From Actinomadura sp. J1-007 (GTDB lineage: Bacteria > Actinomycetota > Actinomycetes > Streptosporangiales > Streptosporangiaceae): DNA of 64,000 nt. Shown one piece after another: positions 43,304-51,711 of this stretch. Numbering within the stretch: position 1 is the stretch's first letter; each line of letters starts with the position of its first letter. The notes under the pieces are model-generated. The model did not search any database. It saw nothing but the letters and a program-made list of their open reading frames with translations, and was not told where the DNA came from. The position numbers were made by a program, and so were the translations under genes. The stretch spans positions 5,890,001-5,954,000 of the forward strand of contig NZ_WING01000001.1 in the NCBI RefSeq assembly GCF_009793335.1, given 5' to 3'.

Positions 43304-44365
43304 ATGAGCAAGCACACCCGCACGCACAGCGAGCCGAAGCGCACCGAGCGGACCCCCACGGACTGGCCGCCCCGCTCGGGTGACCACCGGAGGCCGGAGA
43401 AGCCGACCGACCTCGGACGGGCCTCCTGGTGGGGCGCGGTCAAGCGCACGTTCGGCGAGTACAAGGACGACAACCTCGGCGACTGGGCCGCCGCGCTCAC
43501 CTACTACGGAGTCCTGTCGATCTTCCCCGCGCTGCTGGCGCTGGTGTCCCTGATCGGCCTGGCGGGCACGTCGCTCTCCCAGGACCTGATCGACAACCTG
43601 GGCGCCGCTGCCCCGGGCTCCGTCAAGCACGTCCTGGTCAGCGCCCTCACCGAACTCCAGGGCAACCGGACCGGCGCGGGCGTCGCCGCGGTCCTCGGCC
43701 TCGCCGCCGCGATCTGGTCGGCGTCCGGTTACGTGGCCGCGTTCATGCGCGCCTCCAATGCCGTCTACGACGTGCGCGAGGGCAGGCCGATCTGGAAGAC
43801 GCTGCCGATCCGCGTCGCCGTCACCCTGGTCACGCTGGTGCTGCTGGCGGCCTCCGCCATCGCCGTCGTGGTCTCCGGGCCGCTCGCCCGCAGGGCCGGC
43901 GACCTGATCGGCCTCGGCTCGACCGCCGTCACCGTCTGGGACATCGCCAAGTGGCCCGTCATGCTCCTGGTGGTCAGCCTCCTGATCGCCCTGCTGTACT
44001 GGGCCTCGCCGAACGCCCGGCACGGCTTCCGGTGGGTCACCCCCGGAGGCGTCCTCGCCGTGGTGCTCTGGCTGGTCGCCTCGGGCCTGTTCGCCGTCTA
44101 CGTCGCCAACTTCTCCTCCTACAACAAGACCTACGGCAGCCTCGCCGGAGTGATCGTCTTCCTGGTCTGGCTGTGGATCTCCAACCTCGCCATCCTGCTC
44201 GGCGCCGAGTTCAACGCCGAACTCGAACGCGGCCGCGCCATCGCCGCCGGCCACCCCGAGCACGAGGAGCCGTACATGCGGCACCGCGACACCCGCAAAC
44301 TCGACGACGACCCGTCCCACCAGGGCCCCGACGCCCCACACCCCGACCACCCGAGAGCACCGTAA
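43304..44365 (+). CDS. YihY/BrkB family inner-membrane protein
   Basis: This 353-aa integral membrane protein keeps the YihY/BrkB hallmarks DNLGDWAAALTYYGVLSIFP and GVAAVLGLAAAIWSASGYVA. The SNAVYDVREGRPIWKTLPIR region, WASPNARHGFRWVTPGGVLA and YGSLAGVIVFLVWLWISNLA also match. It has about six TM helices. Formerly called ribonuclease BN by mistake, the family is of unknown transport or envelope function. A ~40-residue charged N-terminus precedes. A bidirectional terminator follows its stop. Confidence 0.93.
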   Translation: MSKHTRTHSEPKRTERTPTDWPPRSGDHRRPEKPTDLGRASWWGAVKRTFGEYKDDNLGDWAAALTYYGVLSIFPALLALVSLIGLAGTSLSQDLIDNLGAAAPGSVKHVLVSALTELQGNRTGAGVAAVLGLAAAIWSASGYVAAFMRASNAVYDVREGRPIWKTLPIRVAVTLVTLVLLAASAIAVVVSGPLARRAGDLIGLGSTAVTVWDIAKWPVMLLVVSLLIALLYWASPNARHGFRWVTPGGVLAVVLWLVASGLFAVYVANFSSYNKTYGSLAGVIVFLVWLWISNLAILLGAEFNAELERGRAIAAGHPEHEEPYMRHRDTRKLDDDPSHQGPDAPHPDHPRAP

Positions 44366-44394
44366 CCCCGCCCACCGACAGAACCCCGCGCCCC

Positions 44395-44428
44395 GGGCCG
44401 GGGCGGCCCCCACGAGCCGCCCCGGCCC
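44395..44428. terminator. Perfect 13-bp bidirectional hairpin after the BrkB gene
   Basis: GGGCCGGGGCGGC (44395-44407) pairs exactly with GCCGCCCCGGCCC (44416-44428), with an 8-nt loop. It lies between convergent genes (BrkB and TetR) and could end both transcripts. Confidence 0.75.
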
Positions 44429-44499
44429 ACCCATGCTCGGAAGAGCCGCCGCGCCCAGCCCCTACCGGCAGCGACCTCTCGCGTTGGGCGGGGGTGAGG

Positions 44500-45088
44500 T
44501 CACTGGGGTGGTGGAGGCCTGAGATCAGGAGGGTGACCAGGCGGCGGGCGTCGTAGCGGGGGTCCTGGTCGGCGCCGATGCAGAGGTTTCCTACGCCGCG
44601 CATCAGCTCGTAGGCGCTCTGGCCGGGGCGGATCTCGGCCGCGTCCGCCGCGGCGTCGAGGAGCCGGGTGCACACGGGGACGAGGCGGTCGAGGAAGTAG
44701 GCGTGCAGGGCCTCGAAGCCGGCGTTGTCGGACTGGAGCACCGCGGCCAGCCCGTGCTTGGTGACGAGGAAGTCGACGAACAGGTCGATCCACTGCCCCA
44801 GCGCGGCGTAGGGGACTCGCTGCTCGCGAGCAGGGCCGGTCCGGCTTCCGCGCAGGCTTCGACCTGGTGCCGGTAGACGGCGATGATGAGGTCCGCCCGC
44901 GTCGGGAAGTGGCGGTAGATCGTGCCCGTCCCGACTCCGGCCCTGGCCGCGATGTCGCGTACCGGCGCCTCCACGCCCGACTCGACGAAGACCGCGGCGG
45001 CCGCGTCGAGCAGGGACTCCTCGTTGCGCCGGGCGTCCGCCCGCTTGGACCGGGCCGCGCGCCCCGCGCCCTCGTCGCCGTCGCTCAC
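44500..45088 (-). CDS. TetR/AcrR family regulator (apparent frameshifts at ~44813 and near its 3' end)
   Basis: HTH reads NEESLLDAAAAVFVESGVEA then ARAGVGTGTIYRHFPTRADL. The ligand domain continues after GPALLASSESP as YAALGQWIDLFVDFLVTKHG in another frame; one added C/G at 44811-44814 joins them. The second half keeps YELMRGVGNLCIGADQDPRY with ARRLVTLLISGL. The open frame then overruns the BrkB gene to 44211. One added base at 44505-44508 gives a stop at 44500 and a 196-aa protein, the usual size. GTG at 45088 has AGGAAGGAG 7-8 bp upstream. Divergent from the hydrolase across two palindromes. Confidence 0.8.
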
Positions 45089-45117
45089 CGCGCCGCTCCT
45101 TCCTGCCGGCTTGCCAA

Positions 45118-45157
45118 ACGGAACACAGTTCCGTATCTTTACCGGAACAAGGTTCCG
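45118..45157. promoter_or_regulatory. Twin TetR-type operators (GGAACnnnGTTCC)
   Basis: Two near-identical palindromes, ACGGAACACAGTTCCGT (45118-45134) and CGGAACAAGGTTCCG (45143-45157), have centres 24 bp apart. They sit 30 bp upstream of the TetR start and 116 bp upstream of the divergent hydrolase. Perfect GGAAC/GTTCC arms in both strongly suggest the adjacent TetR's operator. Confidence 0.75.
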
Positions 45158-45272
45158 CTTGCCCAGGATGCCAGAGCGGGCGCCCGGCGGCCAAACGGCG
45201 CGCCGTCGCCGTCCAGCCGGCCGCAGGCGGGCGGGCGGGGACCACCGAGAAATGATCGAAGGAAGACTTCCC

Positions 45273-46216
45273 ATGACTGAATCCATGACGGCTGCTGCGG
45301 AGCCGGGCCTTGGCGAGCCCACGCCGGTCGTCTCCGTGAAGCCGGTGGTGCTGCCCGCCCCCGGGCGCGGCGAGGACCTGCGGGTACGAGTGTCAGCGCC
45401 CGTGAGCGGACGCGAACTGCCCATCATCGTCTTCTCGCACGGCTATGGCTGGTCGCTGGAGGGCTACGGCCCGTTGGTCGACTTCTGGACCGCGCACGGG
45501 TTCGCGGTGATCCAGCCGACCCACCTCGACTCCAGGACGCTGAACATCCCTCCGGACGACCCCCGTACGCCGCTGATCTGGCGTTTCCGGGTCGAGGACC
45601 TGAAGCGCGTCATCGACGAACTCGATCTCGTTGAGGCCGCCGTTCCCGGTCTCGCCGGACGCCTGGACCGGAGCCGCGTCGCGGTGGCCGGGCACTCCTG
45701 GGGCGGCCAGACGGCGAGCATGCTGCTGGGCGCGCGGATCCTCGACTCCGACGGGCGTCCGGGCGAGGACCTGTCCGACCCGCGCGTCAAGGCGGGGGTG
45801 CTGCTGAGCACCCCCGGCCTGGGCGGGGACGACCTGACGCCGTTCGCGGTCGAGAACCTCCCGTTCATGGACCCGGATTTCGCGGACATGACCACCCCGG
45901 CCCTCGTGGTCGCGGGCGACAAGGACGACTCCCCGCTGACCGTGCGGGGCCGGACTGGTTCGCCGACCCGTACTCCGCGAGCCCCGGCGGCAAGAGCCTT
46001 CTCACGCTGTTCGGTGGAGAGCATTCGCTCGGCGGGATCCCCGGCTACACCGTGACCGAGACGACGGACGAGAGCCCGGAACGGGTCGCCGCGCTCCAGC
46101 GGCTCACCTGGGCCTATCTGCGCAGCGCGCTCTACTCCGGAGACACCGCTTGGGACGAGGCGCGCGCCGCGTTCACGGCGAGCCCCGATCCGCTGGGCAG
46201 CATCGAGAGCAAGTGA
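45273..46216 (+). CDS. Alpha/beta hydrolase, chlorophyllase/dienelactone-hydrolase-like (apparent frameshift at ~45948)
   Basis: The 314-aa (repaired) hydrolase has oxyanion region IIVFSHGYGWSLEGYGPL, nucleophile Ser in VAVAGHSWGGQTASMLLGAR, and the acid segment ALVVAGDKDDSPLTVRG. It then breaks in the run CGGGGC at 45945-45950. One extra G gives PDWFADPYSASPGGKSLLTL and GGEHSLGGIPGYTVTETT, containing the catalytic His, with a stop at 46216. The ATG follows AAGGAAG. It is divergent from the TetR gene and 35 bp upstream of an F420-type LLM oxidoreductase, suggesting an inducible two-gene degradation unit. Confidence 0.83.
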
Positions 46217-46251
46217 ACCCGAAGGCGCGAAATGAAAGGACCGATGGCCCC

Positions 46252-47127
46252 ATGCCGCGCACACCCCCGCCGCGTTTCGGGATCATGACCGCCCCCTCCC
46301 AGGTCGAGTACCAGGACGTCCTGCGGGTCTGGCGCGAGGCGGACGCGATCCCGGAGATCGAGCACGCCTGGCTGTTCGACCACCTCATGCCGATCGGCGG
46401 CGACCCGGACGGCCCGGTCCACGAAGGCTGGACGCTGCTGTCGGCGCTCGCCGCGCAGACCCGCCGGCTGAGGCTCGGCGTGCTGGTGACCAGCAACCGG
46501 TTCCGGCCGCCCGCGATGCTGGCCAAGATCGCCGCGACCGTCGACATCGTCTCCGGCGGACGGCTGGAGTTCGGCATCGGCGTCGGCTCGCGGCCCGACA
46601 TCGCTCTGGCCCGGCGCGAGTACGACGCGCACGGCCTGCCCTTCCACGACACCGCGCACGCCGTGGGCAGCCTCGCCGAAGCCTGCACCGTGATCCGGCG
46701 GCTGTGGACGGAGGACGAACCGTTCGACTTCGACGGCGCCCACCACCGCCTCACCGGGGCGTTCTGCAACCCCAAGCCCGTTCAGCGGCCGCATCCGCCG
46801 ATCGTCATCGGCGGGCGGTCGTCCGCGACGCTGCGCATCGCCGCCGAGCACGCCGACGTGTGGAACATCCCCGGCGGCGACATCGACGACGTCGTACGCC
46901 GCGGCGCGCTGCTGGACCGCTACTGCGCCGAGATCGGCCGCGACCCCGGCTCGATCACCCGCTCGATCCACCTGCCCGTCTCGTACGACGAGCCCGGCGC
47001 CACCCGGGCCGCGATCGGCGAAGCGATCGACGCCGGCTTCCGGCACGTCGTCCTCGGCCTGCCGGCTCCCTACCCCGACGGCGTCGCACAGTGGGTCGTC
47101 GACAAGCTCATCAGCGCGTCGGCGTAG
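46252..47127 (+). CDS. LLM class F420-dependent oxidoreductase
   Basis: The 291-aa luciferase-fold enzyme opens MPRTPPPRFGIMTAPSQVEY. It has the hallmark HAWLFDHLMPIGGDPDGP, then RLRLGVLVTSNRFRPPAMLA and TVDIVSGGRLEFGIGVGSR, and PPIVIGGRSSATLRIAAEHA. These match F420-dependent LLM hydride-transfer enzymes (TIGR03560-like). ATG at 46252, with AAAGGA about 11 bp upstream. Probably co-transcribed with the hydrolase under the same TetR. Substrate unknown. Confidence 0.9.
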   Translation: MPRTPPPRFGIMTAPSQVEYQDVLRVWREADAIPEIEHAWLFDHLMPIGGDPDGPVHEGWTLLSALAAQTRRLRLGVLVTSNRFRPPAMLAKIAATVDIVSGGRLEFGIGVGSRPDIALARREYDAHGLPFHDTAHAVGSLAEACTVIRRLWTEDEPFDFDGAHHRLTGAFCNPKPVQRPHPPIVIGGRSSATLRIAAEHADVWNIPGGDIDDVVRRGALLDRYCAEIGRDPGSITRSIHLPVSYDEPGATRAAIGEAIDAGFRHVVLGLPAPYPDGVAQWVVDKLISASA

Positions 47128-47301
47128 GAAGAGTCTCCTCGCCGTACGGCCCCAACCGTCGGACGGCACGGGGGCACGGGGATTCTCTCCTGGTCGCGGC
47201 GCACCTGATCGTTGATGATCGTTCGTCATCACCATGCCCGTTCGTCACCTTCCACGCGCCATGATCGTTGCGTTCGGTCACGCGGGAGGAAGGCGGCAGC
47301 G

Positions 47302-48600
47302 GTGGTGGGAAAGGTGACGGCCGCGCTGCTCGCGGCGGCCGTGCTCTGCGGGGCGGCTCCGGCGGACGCGCAGGCCCCGAGCGTGCCGGGTGTGCCGGGC
47401 GTGGACGGCGCGGGTTCCGGTGAGCGTCCGGACGCGCGCGCGTCGTCGGCGCCTCCGCGTTCGGCCGCCGACCGGGCGCCGCGGTACGGCCCCGCCGCCC
47501 GGGTGGCTCCCGGCGTGGTGTTCCGGACGTTCGAGACGTCCGGGCTCGGCGGGCCCGTCCGCGGCGACCTGCTGGAGGTCGACCTGCGCGATCCGCGCGT
47601 GTCCGTGGGGCTGCTGCGTCCGCCCGTGATCGCGGCCCGCCGGACGGTCTCGGCGATGGCCAACGCCCAGCGCGCCGTCGGCGGGATCAACGGCGACTTC
47701 TTCAACATCAGCGAGACCCACGCCGGGGTCGTCCCGACCGGCTCGTCGTCCGGCCCCGAGGTGGACGGCGGCCGCCCGCTGAAGGGGGCCGTGCCCGACG
47801 GGCAGCGGTTCGGCCCCGCCCTGCCGCCCACCACGTCCGCCGAGGACGTCATCGGCGTCGGCGCGGACCGCCGCGCCCGCGTGGCCCGGCTGCACCTGTC
47901 CGGAACGATCCGTTCCGGCGAAGTCTCCCTCGCGCTGCGCGGGCTCAACCAGTACGCGCTGCCGGTCGGCGGCGCGGGCGCGTTCACCGGCGCGTGGGGA
48001 ACGGTGTCGCGGCAGCGCGCGGTCTGCGGCACCGACACCGTACGCGGCGCGCCATGCAGCACGGAGACCGCCGAGGTGACCGTGCGGCGCGGCGTGGTCA
48101 CCGAGGTCGCGGACAAGGTCGGCGAGGGGCCGATCCCGCCGGGCACGACGGTGCTGGTCGGCCGCGAGCAGGCCGCCCGCACGCTCCGTACCCTGCGGCC
48201 CGGCGACCGTGCGAACGTCCGCTACCGGTTCACCGGAGCGCGACGGCTCCGCTTCGCCGTCGGCGGCTTCCCGATCCTGCGCGACGGTGCGCCGCTGGCC
48301 GGGCTCGACGCGGCGGGGCCCGCGCCCCGTACGGCCGCGGGCGTCGGCCGCGCCGGGCGCCGCCTGTACCTCGTGGTGGTGGACGGCAGGTCGGAGCGGA
48401 GCGGCGGCGTGACCGTCGCCGAGCTGGCCGCGCTGCTCGGCCGGGCGGGCGCGGACGACGCCGTCAACCTGGACGGCGGCGGCTCCTCGACGTTCGTCGT
48501 GCGCGGCCCCGGAGAACCGGCCGCGACCGTGCGCAACGCCCCGTCCGACGGCACCGAACGGCCCGTGGCCAACGGCATCGGCGTCTTCACCCGCCCCTGA
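47302..48600 (+). CDS. Secreted phosphodiester glycosidase family protein (NAGPA-like)
   Basis: The 432-aa exported protein has the phosphodiester glycosidase domain. Signal segment VTAALLAAAVLCGAAPADA precedes a Pro/Gly/Ala linker. Conserved motifs are VGGINGDFFN, FAVGGFPILRDG, TAAGVGRAGRRLYLVVVDGR, and the terminal DDAVNLDGGGSSTFVV with RPVANGIGVF. The GTG at 47302 is chosen for GGGAGGAAGG 8 bp upstream; an open frame from 47212 lacks a ribosome-binding site. These enzymes trim sugar-phosphodiester linkages in exopolysaccharides or teichoic-type polymers. Confidence 0.9.
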   Translation: MVGKVTAALLAAAVLCGAAPADAQAPSVPGVPGVDGAGSGERPDARASSAPPRSAADRAPRYGPAARVAPGVVFRTFETSGLGGPVRGDLLEVDLRDPRVSVGLLRPPVIAARRTVSAMANAQRAVGGINGDFFNISETHAGVVPTGSSSGPEVDGGRPLKGAVPDGQRFGPALPPTTSAEDVIGVGADRRARVARLHLSGTIRSGEVSLALRGLNQYALPVGGAGAFTGAWGTVSRQRAVCGTDTVRGAPCSTETAEVTVRRGVVTEVADKVGEGPIPPGTTVLVGREQAARTLRTLRPGDRANVRYRFTGARRLRFAVGGFPILRDGAPLAGLDAAGPAPRTAAGVGRAGRRLYLVVVDGRSERSGGVTVAELAALLGRAGADDAVNLDGGGSSTFVVRGPGEPAATVRNAPSDGTERPVANGIGVFTRP

Positions 48601-48645
48601 GCCCAGACCGCGCCGCGCCCCTGCCCCTGCGCCCGCGCTCCGCGG

Positions 48646-49173
48646 TCAGGTCGCTGAGGACGGGGTGCGGGACGGCTCGGTCACCTTGTCGAGGAACGCG
48701 GCCAGGTTGTCCCGGGTGCGGGCGATCTTCTCGTCGAGGGAGAGGGTCTCGTCCAGGACGCCGCCCACGCCCGGCTGCTTCAGGCCGCGCGTGTAGAGGG
48801 AGCAGGCCAGGTCCGCGCACACGTACCGTCCCACCGAGTCGCCCTGCCGTCCGGCCTCGCCGGTGCGGCGCGCGGTCATCAGCGCCACGCCGCCGCTGGC
48901 GTGGGTGGTCAGGCAGAGCGAGCACATGCTGCGCGAGGTGAACCCGCGCGAGGTCCCGCGGGCCGCGCGGAGCGCGATCCCGACGAGGCCGCCGCCGTCG
49001 CGCTCGGCGACCAGGCAGCCGCGTTCGGGGGCGCCGGGATCTCGCCATCCGAGGAAGTCCAGATCGCCCCAGGGGCGCTCGTCCAGGTCCTTCGGAACGG
49101 TCAGCCGCTTCGCCTCGCCCTTCGAGCAGTTGGCGAACGACCTGCGGATGTCGCTCTCAGTGATCGGTCTCAT
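48646..49173 (-). CDS. FBP domain protein (treble-clef zinc finger, elongation factor G-binding-like)
   Basis: The 175-aa protein begins MRPITESDIRRSFANCSKGE, matching the FBP/FusB-like N-terminal pattern. The C-terminal treble-clef finger has CSLC then VCADLACSLYTRG, giving the four Cys ligands. FBP_C family proteins bind EF-G in characterised cases. The gene is divergent from a TetR gene 70 bp away and converges with the glycosidase. Whether it confers resistance or is a housekeeping ribosome factor cannot be decided. Confidence 0.85.
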   Translation of the reverse strand: MRPITESDIRRSFANCSKGEAKRLTVPKDLDERPWGDLDFLGWRDPGAPERGCLVAERDGGGLVGIALRAARGTSRGFTSRSMCSLCLTTHASGGVALMTARRTGEAGRQGDSVGRYVCADLACSLYTRGLKQPGVGGVLDETLSLDEKIARTRDNLAAFLDKVTEPSRTPSSAT

Positions 49174-49193
49174 GTACGCTGAGGCTAGCTCCT

Positions 49194-49226
49194 CTAATAC
49201 AATTAGGCAAAAAATTTATTTGCCTA
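49194..49226. promoter_or_regulatory. Overlapping palindromes in the FBP-TetR divergent promoter
   Basis: CTAATACAATTAG (49194-49206) is a perfect spaced palindrome (CTAAT/ATTAG). TAGGCAAA (49204-49211) and TTTGCCTA (49219-49226) are perfect 8-bp arms around a 7-bp AT-only loop. The segment is strikingly AT-rich for this genome and probably contains -10 elements. Likely operator of the adjacent TetR. Confidence 0.6.
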
Positions 49227-49243
49227 GGTCAAGGGAGGGTCCG

Positions 49244-49819
49244 ATGGCGCGCGCGGGCATCACCGGCGAGCTGCTCACCCGTACGGCGGCGGAACTGGCC
49301 GACGAGATCGGCTTCGACCGGGTGACCGTCTCGGCGGTCGCGCGCAGGCTCGGCGTCAAGGACCCGAGCCTGTACGCGCACATCGAGAACGCGCGGGAGC
49401 TGAAGGTGCGGGTGGCGCTGCTGGCCCTGGAGGAGCTGGCCGACAGGGCCGCCGCCGCGCTGGCGGGGCGCGCGGGCAAGGAGGCGCTGGTGGCGTTCGC
49501 CAACGCCTACCGCGACTACGCCAGGCAGCACCCGGGCCGGTACGCCGCCGCCCGGTTCGAGCTCGACCCCGAGACCGCGGCGGCCAGCGCGGCGCCCCGG
49601 CACTCGGAGATGACGCGCGCGATCCTGCGCGGCTACGACCTGCCCGAGCCCGACCAGACCGACGCCGTGCGCTTCCTCGGCGGCGCGTTCCACGGGTACG
49701 TGAGCCTGGAGCTGGCGGGCGGCTTCCGACACACCCCGCGCGCGGCCGAGGACTCCTGGGCCTGGACTCTCGACACCCTCGACTTCGCTCTCAGAAACCA
49801 TCCACGGAGATCCGAATGA
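49244..49819 (+). CDS. TetR/AcrR family regulator (WHG-type C-terminal domain)
   Basis: This 191-aa regulator has HTH ITGELLTRTAAELADEIGFD then RVTVSAVARRLGVKDPSLYA. The effector domain has ALVAFANAYRDYARQHPGRY and AVRFLGGAFHGYVSLELAGG, matching the WHG/TetR_C_13-like family. The ATG at 49244 has AAGGGAGGG upstream. It overlaps the downstream SGNH hydrolase by 4 bp, so regulator and hydrolase are co-expressed. The palindromes just upstream argue for autoregulation. Confidence 0.92.
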   Translation: MARAGITGELLTRTAAELADEIGFDRVTVSAVARRLGVKDPSLYAHIENARELKVRVALLALEELADRAAAALAGRAGKEALVAFANAYRDYARQHPGRYAAARFELDPETAAASAAPRHSEMTRAILRGYDLPEPDQTDAVRFLGGAFHGYVSLELAGGFRHTPRAAEDSWAWTLDTLDFALRNHPRRSE

Positions 49820-50973
49820 CCGGCTGGACCCATACGCCCATCGACGCGCGCCTCGTGCGCGGAGCCCTCGACCTGGAACGCACCGAGCGCGGCGTGCTGC
49901 CGCACCGGCTGCCCGGCTGGGCCCGCAGGCAGTTCCCGGACGAGTACCTGGCCAGGACGGAGGCCCAGCCCTCCGGCGTCCGGCTGGCCTTCCGCACCCG
50001 GGCCACCGCCGTCGAGCTGGACGTGCTCGCCACCAAGCGCGCCTACCGCGGCGCGCCGCCCCAGCCGGACGGCCTGTACGACCTGGTGGTCGACGGCCGC
50101 CTGGCCGGGCAGGCCACCGCGCCGGGCGGCGACCTCGCCGTCATCGAGATGGCCGACCAGACCGCGACCGTCCGGCCCGGCCCGCCCGGCACCGTCCGTT
50201 TCGACGGCCTGCCCGCCGAGTCCAAGGACGTGGAGATCTGGCTGCCGCAGACCGAGCCCACCGAGCTGATCGCGCTGCGCACGGACGCGCCGGTCGAGCC
50301 CGTACCGGACGGGGGCCGAAGGGTGTGGCTGCACCACGGCAGCTCGATCAGCCACGGCTCCAGCGCCGCGAGCCCCACCGAGACCTGGCCCGCGCTGGCC
50401 GCGGCGCGGGGCGGCGTGGACCTGGTCAACCTGGGGTTCAGCGGCAACGCGCTGCTCGACCCGTTCACCGCGCGCGCCGTCCGCGACGCTCCGGCGGACC
50501 TGATCAGCCTCAAGATCGGCATCAACCTGGCCAACACCGACCTGATGCGCCTGCGGGCGTTCACCCCGGCGGTCCACGGGTTCCTCGACACCGTCCGCGA
50601 GGGGCATCCCAGCACGCCGCTGCTGGTGATCTCGCCGATCCTCTGCCCGATCCAGGAGGACACGCCGGGACCGCTCGCCCTCGACACCGACAGCCCGGAC
50701 CTGCGGTTCCGCGCCGTCGGCGACCCGGCGGACGTCGCCGGCGGACGCCTGACGCTCAACGTCATCCGGGACGAGCTCGCGCGCATCACCGCGCAGCGGG
50801 CGAACGACGACCCCAACCTGCACTACCTGGACGGCCGGTCGCTCTACGGCGAAGCCGACTTCGCCGAACTGCCCCTGCCCGACGGGGTCCACCCCGCGCC
50901 CGCCGGCCACCGCCGCATCGGCGAACGCTTCGCCGCGCAGATCTTCGAGAACGGCGGCCTGTGGAGCAGGTGA
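49816..50973 (+). CDS. SGNH/GDSL-type hydrolase with N-terminal beta domain
   Basis: The 385-aa esterase/lipase has an N-terminal ~160-residue beta domain (RLAFRTRATAVELDVLATKR). An SGNH domain follows: block I Ser in VWLHHGSSISHGSS, block II Gly in NLGFSGNA, block III Asn in LISLKIGINLANTD, and block V Asp-His in PLPDGVHPAPAGHRRIG. This resembles carbohydrate-esterase or acetylxylan-type SGNH proteins. It lacks a signal peptide, so it is probably cytoplasmic. Translationally coupled to the TetR gene. Confidence 0.88.
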   Translation: MTGWTHTPIDARLVRGALDLERTERGVLPHRLPGWARRQFPDEYLARTEAQPSGVRLAFRTRATAVELDVLATKRAYRGAPPQPDGLYDLVVDGRLAGQATAPGGDLAVIEMADQTATVRPGPPGTVRFDGLPAESKDVEIWLPQTEPTELIALRTDAPVEPVPDGGRRVWLHHGSSISHGSSAASPTETWPALAAARGGVDLVNLGFSGNALLDPFTARAVRDAPADLISLKIGINLANTDLMRLRAFTPAVHGFLDTVREGHPSTPLLVISPILCPIQEDTPGPLALDTDSPDLRFRAVGDPADVAGGRLTLNVIRDELARITAQRANDDPNLHYLDGRSLYGEADFAELPLPDGVHPAPAGHRRIGERFAAQIFENGGLWSR

Positions 50974-51089
50974 AGGGCCCCCGGGGACCCCGCCCGACCA
51001 CGTGAACGGCATGATTGGCCCCTGGCGGAAGCCCGGGACGGCCGCTGCCGGCGGACCGTTCGCCATGGCCGGGGGAGTCGTGTCGACGC

Positions 51090-51596
51090 GTGAAGGGTGC
51101 ACAGGTGGCGGGTGATCGTGCGGGGGAGCCCCGGGCTCGCGGGTGGCGGCAGGGGCTCGGGGACATGGCGGCCGACATGCTGTCGTTCTGGTGGTTCGGA
51201 GCCGACGGCGGCGGCGCGTACGAGCCGGGCCGTTCCGACGAACGGTTCGGCCCGGTCAAGCTGCTCGTCTGGACCGCCGTGGCGATCGCCGCGGCGGCGG
51301 GGATGCTCGGCCTGCGGCTCCTGTTCGGCGGGCCGCCCACCGCGGGGTGGGCGATCGCGGCGGTCCCGCTCGTCCTGCCCGTGGTCGGGGCCCTCGCTCA
51401 CCGTCCGCCGAGGCGGTGGCGGGGCGTGGCGGTCGGCGTTCTCATCGGGACGCCGGTCGGCCTGGCGGTCGGCGCGTCGACCGCCTCGCCACTGGGGTCG
51501 CTGTGGTCGGGCCACCTGGGACTCTCGTCCGCCTTCCTGGCCGGAGCCGCGGGATTCGCCTCGGTGACCGGCGCCGCCCGCCGCGGCTCCCCCTGA
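51090..51596 (+). CDS. Hypothetical multi-pass membrane protein
   Basis: The 168-aa product has about four hydrophobic segments: LLVWTAVAIAAAAGMLGLRL, AIAAVPLVLPVVGALAH, VAVGVLIGTPVGLAVGAS and LSSAFLAGAAGFASVTG. No family is recognised. The start is uncertain: GTG at 51090 (GGGGAG 13 bp upstream), GTG at 51105, or an internal ATG. It lies 115 bp upstream of the first PknB-type kinase and might be co-transcribed. I assign no function. Confidence 0.55.
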   Translation: MKGAQVAGDRAGEPRARGWRQGLGDMAADMLSFWWFGADGGGAYEPGRSDERFGPVKLLVWTAVAIAAAAGMLGLRLLFGGPPTAGWAIAAVPLVLPVVGALAHRPPRRWRGVAVGVLIGTPVGLAVGASTASPLGSLWSGHLGLSSAFLAGAAGFASVTGAARRGSP

Positions 51597-51711
51597 CGAC
51601 CGTCGAACGGCCAGTGCCGCCGGAACCGCCGGAACCGCCGGTACGGCCGGGAGGCGTGACCGCCGTGGCGGGCGGGGTTGTAGAAGCCGTTCTTCCGCGT
51701 ATCTTCGGCTG

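Noticed and set aside
44211..44499. C-terminal extension of the TetR frame into the BrkB gene
   Set aside because: Low-complexity Gly/Arg tail; one added base gives a normal-length TetR ending at 44500.
47214..47247. GATGA/TCATC arms and GTTCGTCA direct repeats upstream of the phosphodiester glycosidase as a PHO-box-like site
   Set aside because: Repeats are 19 bp apart, not the 11 or 22 bp of a PHO box, and the GTTCACC consensus is not matched.
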